DNA of 64,000 nucleotides, taken from NCBI RefSeq assembly GCF_009742725.1, contig NZ_WPHG01000001.1, positions 1,090,001-1,154,000 of the forward strand, read 5' to 3'. Positions within the stretch are counted from its first letter, which is position 1, and each line of letters begins with the position of its first letter. A program made the translations under genes and the position numbers. Origin of the DNA: Nitratireductor arenosus. GTDB lineage: Bacteria > Pseudomonadota > Alphaproteobacteria > Rhizobiales > Rhizobiaceae. Positions 61,736 through 64,000 of this stretch are shown here, piece after piece. The notes below the pieces were generated by a model. That model searched no databases and was not told the origin of the DNA. It saw nothing but the letters and a program-made list of their open reading frames with translations.

Positions 61736-63790
61736 ATGCAAAGCCGCTGGAACGACGCCGACGCCGAAAAGATCGTCGCCGACTATACCGCCAAAGGGGT
61801 GGAGGAGGAGATGGCGCTGCGCGTCTACACCACCCGGCTGCTGGGCGGCGATCCCAGCCTTGTGCTGCATGGCGGCGGCAACACGTCCTACAAGACCCGC
61901 CGCACCGACCTGATCGGCGACACGCACGAGGTGCTGTGCGTGAAGGGTTCGGGCTGGGACATGGCGGTGATCGAGCCAGCCGGCCTGCCGGCGGTGAAAC
62001 TCGCGCCGCTTCTGCGCGCCCGCGCCCTCGACGCGCTCGCCGACGAGGACATGGTGGCGCTGCAGCGCCTCAACCTGCTCGACCCGAAATCGCCCAATCC
62101 TTCCGTCGAGACGCTATTGCATGCATTTCTGCCGCATCGTTTCGTCGACCATACCCATTCAACCGCTATCCTGGCGCTGGTCGACCAGGTCCAAAGCCGC
62201 GCGATCTGCGACGCTGTATTTGGCAACAAGCTCGGCTTCGTGCCCTATATCATGCCGGGCTTCGAACTCGCCAAGGTCGCGGCGGAGGTCTACGAGGCCG
62301 ACCCGTCGGTGGAGGGCCTGATCCTCGACAAGCATGGCATCTTCACCTTCGGCGACACGGCCAGGCAGGCCTATGAGCGTATGATCCACTTTGTCAGCCT
62401 GGCCGAGGCACATGTCGAGGCAAACGGGAAAGTGGTTTTTGCGCCGGCTAAACTTCCTGGTAACGTGGCCGACGCCGCGGAGATTGCGCCGGTGCTGCGT
62501 GGCGCGGTGGCGCAGGCTCTCGGCGAGGGCCGCTTCACCCGCTTCGTTGCCGATTTCCGTGGTTCGCAAGCCGTGCGCGCCTTCGTCGACGGAGCCGATC
62601 TGGAGGATTACGGCACGCGCGGCGTGTCCACGCCCGATATCACCATCCGCATCAAGAACCGGCCGGTGATCCTGCCGGCTCCGGACCGCGCCGACCTCGA
62701 TGGCTGGGCCGACCGGGCCCGCGCCCGCGTTGCCGAGTTCGTCGGTTATTATTCGGCCTATTTCGCCCGTTGCGATGCCCTCGACGACGTCGCGCGCACC
62801 ATGCTAGACCCGATGCCGCGCCTGGCGCTGGTGCCGGGTCTCGGCCTGTTCGGCTTCGGCCGCACCGCCAGGGACGCAAGCATTTCGGCCGATGTCGGCG
62901 AGATCTGGATCGAGGCCGTCACCGGGGCCGAACGGCTCGGCCGTTTCACGCCGCTGCCTGAGGACGAGCTGTTCCGGCTCGAATATTGGTCGCTGGAACA
63001 GGCCAAGCTCGCCGGCGCGAAATATCTGCCGTTGACCGGCCAGGTCGCGGTGGTGACCGGCGGCGGTGGCGCGATCGGGGCGGCAACCGCCAAGCTCTTC
63101 GCCGAAAACGGCGCCCATGTCGTGGTCGCCGATCTCGACGCGGCCCGCGCCGAGTCCGCCGCCCAGGCGGCCGGCAATGCCGCGATCGGCCTTGCCTGCG
63201 ACGTGACGGACGCCGACAGCGTGGCGGCGTTGTTTAAAACGGCGGTGGCGCGTTTCGGCGGCGTCGACATTCTCGTCTCCAATGCGGGAGCGGCGATGGA
63301 GGGCGAGATCGGCACCCTGGCCGAAAAGGCCCTGCGCGACAGTTTCGAACTCAATTTCTTCGCCCATCAAAGCGTTGCGCAGCAAGCGGTGCGGGTGATG
63401 AAACAGCAACAGACCGGCGGCGTGCTTTTGTTCAACGCCTCCAAGCAGGCGGTGAATCCCGGCGCCAGATTCGGCGCTTACGGCCTGCCGAAGGCGGCGA
63501 CGCTGTTTTTGTCGCGCCAATACGCGCTCGAATATGGCGCGATCGGTATTCGCTCCAACGCGGTCAACGCCGACCGCATCCGCTCAGGCCTGCTGACCGA
63601 CCAGATGATCGCCAGTCGCGCCGAGGCGCGCCAGCTTTCGGAAAAGGATTATCTGTCGGGCAATCTGCTCGGCCAGGAGGTCACCGCCCGCGACGTCGCC
63701 CGGGCCTTTCTCGACCAGGCGCTCGCCGACCGCACCACCGCCGGCGTGACCACGGTCGACGGCGGCAACATCGCCGCCGCGCTGCGCTAG
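61736..63790 (+). CDS. Bifunctional class II aldolase / short-chain dehydrogenase (RhaD-like)
   Basis: A 684-residue fusion. Residues about 1-410 are a class II aldolase: GGGNTSYKTRR, then CVKGSGWDM, the zinc ligands HTHSTAI, and LDKHGIFTFGD. Residues about 440-684 are a short-chain dehydrogenase: TGGGGAIGAATA for NAD(P), SNAGAA, and Y-x3-K as YGLPKAA with VNADRIRSGLL. The same fusion in rhizobial rhamnose use (rhamnulose-phosphate aldolase/lactaldehyde dehydrogenase) suggests sugar aldehyde metabolism, but no rhamnose transporter is in view. ATG 61736 has GAGG six bases upstream. Confidence 0.9.
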   Translation: MQSRWNDADAEKIVADYTAKGVEEEMALRVYTTRLLGGDPSLVLHGGGNTSYKTRRTDLIGDTHEVLCVKGSGWDMAVIEPAGLPAVKLAPLLRARALDALADEDMVALQRLNLLDPKSPNPSVETLLHAFLPHRFVDHTHSTAILALVDQVQSRAICDAVFGNKLGFVPYIMPGFELAKVAAEVYEADPSVEGLILDKHGIFTFGDTARQAYERMIHFVSLAEAHVEANGKVVFAPAKLPGNVADAAEIAPVLRGAVAQALGEGRFTRFVADFRGSQAVRAFVDGADLEDYGTRGVSTPDITIRIKNRPVILPAPDRADLDGWADRARARVAEFVGYYSAYFARCDALDDVARTMLDPMPRLALVPGLGLFGFGRTARDASISADVGEIWIEAVTGAERLGRFTPLPEDELFRLEYWSLEQAKLAGAKYLPLTGQVAVVTGGGGAIGAATAKLFAENGAHVVVADLDAARAESAAQAAGNAAIGLACDVTDADSVAALFKTAVARFGGVDILVSNAGAAMEGEIGTLAEKALRDSFELNFFAHQSVAQQAVRVMKQQQTGGVLLFNASKQAVNPGARFGAYGLPKAATLFLSRQYALEYGAIGIRSNAVNADRIRSGLLTDQMIASRAEARQLSEKDYLSGNLLGQEVTARDVARAFLDQALADRTTAGVTTVDGGNIAAALR

Positions 63791-63871
63791 CGATCCCGGA
63801 CCGCCGCAGGGCGCCGGCCCGGCCATCGCGTCACGACCGCGCGATCACAAATCTCTTGACGGCGCATTCGT

Positions 63872-63889
63872 TATATTCAATGAAATATA
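63872..63889. promoter_or_regulatory. AT-rich inverted repeat before the last gene
   Basis: TATATT-CAATGA-AATATA, perfect six-base arms, in an AT-rich island between two GC-rich regions, 58 bases before the last start codon. It may be an operator or promoter element. Confidence 0.4.
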
Positions 63890-63947
63890 TCGAAACGTGA
63901 GCGATCAGCGGTCGTTCTGATCATACTGGCGGTCGGTGGAGGGATTT

Positions 63948-64000
63948 ATGTCGGGCTTGTTGCGTTTTCCCGTTGCCGTTCGGACCTTTCTCATCCTGGC
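63948..64000 (+). CDS. Start of a further gene (partial)
   Basis: ATG 63948 has GGTGGAGG five bases upstream. The first codons read MSGLLRFPVAVRTFLIL, a basic then hydrophobic N-terminus that suits a signal anchor or membrane protein. The rest is outside the window and the family cannot be told. Confidence 0.6.
   Translation, partial: MSGLLRFPVAVRTFLIL

Overview
The window is chromosomal DNA from a GC-rich alphaproteobacterium, most probably of the order Hyphomicrobiales (rhizobia and relatives). The grounds are the ActS/ActR (RegB/RegA) redox pair, an Irr-type iron control box, a RibN riboflavin transporter under an FMN riboswitch, a complete C-P lyase set with two Pho boxes, two phasins, and groESL with a CIRCE element. 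Codon usage and GC content are uniform except in two AT-richer patches, which both carry restriction-modification genes. I cannot name the genus.

Layout. 2-388: end of a metallo-beta-lactamase-fold hydrolase. 620-3424: an AT-richer type II restriction cassette (endonuclease, C5 cytosine methyltransferase, Vsr), followed by a 99-bp second copy of the 3' end of gyrB. 3667-6159: a secreted caspase-like/TPR protein lying between that gyrB tail and the complete gyrB (6232-8679). 9046-14950: PRC-barrel envelope protein, ActR, ActS, HrpB. 15131-16628: FMN riboswitch, ribN and a small membrane protein. 16681-32349: phosphonate cluster, with phnF divergent from phnGHIJKL-acetyltransferase, then a PadR-GyrI fusion and a glutamate-receptor-like channel, then phnCDEE, a 2H-phosphoesterase-like gene, phnM and phnN. 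32391-38236: a six-gene iron operon (imelysin, bfd, bfr, di-haem protein, second imelysin, DUF1513) downstream of an Irr box. 38558-42878: MaoC hydratase, alpha-hydroxy-acid oxidase, two phasins and a DUF445 protein. 43087-51963: tRNA-Leu and an 8.8-kb genomic island inserted at its 3' end, with two integrases, AlpA, a zinc-ribbon HTH protein and a large type IIG restriction enzyme. 52393-55310: small proteins, an MscS channel and an acetylpolyamine/histone deacetylase-family hydrolase. 55342-59527: htpG divergent from groES-groEL. 59683-63790: amidohydrolase, cupin and a fused aldolase/short-chain dehydrogenase. From 63948: the start of a further gene.

How parts work together. The phn genes form a full route from phosphonate uptake (PhnCDEE) through C-P lyase (PhnGHIJ, PhnKL, PhnM) to PRPP recycling (PhnN). 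Both transcription units start below Pho boxes, and the phnG promoter also carries a candidate PhnF operator. The iron genes combine a putative periplasmic uptake cluster with ferritin storage in one transcription unit. The two restriction loci plus the caspase-like gene make two separate accessory regions, each with a recognisable duplication footprint: a gyrB tail on the left, and a tRNA 3' end with integrase arm-type repeats on the right.
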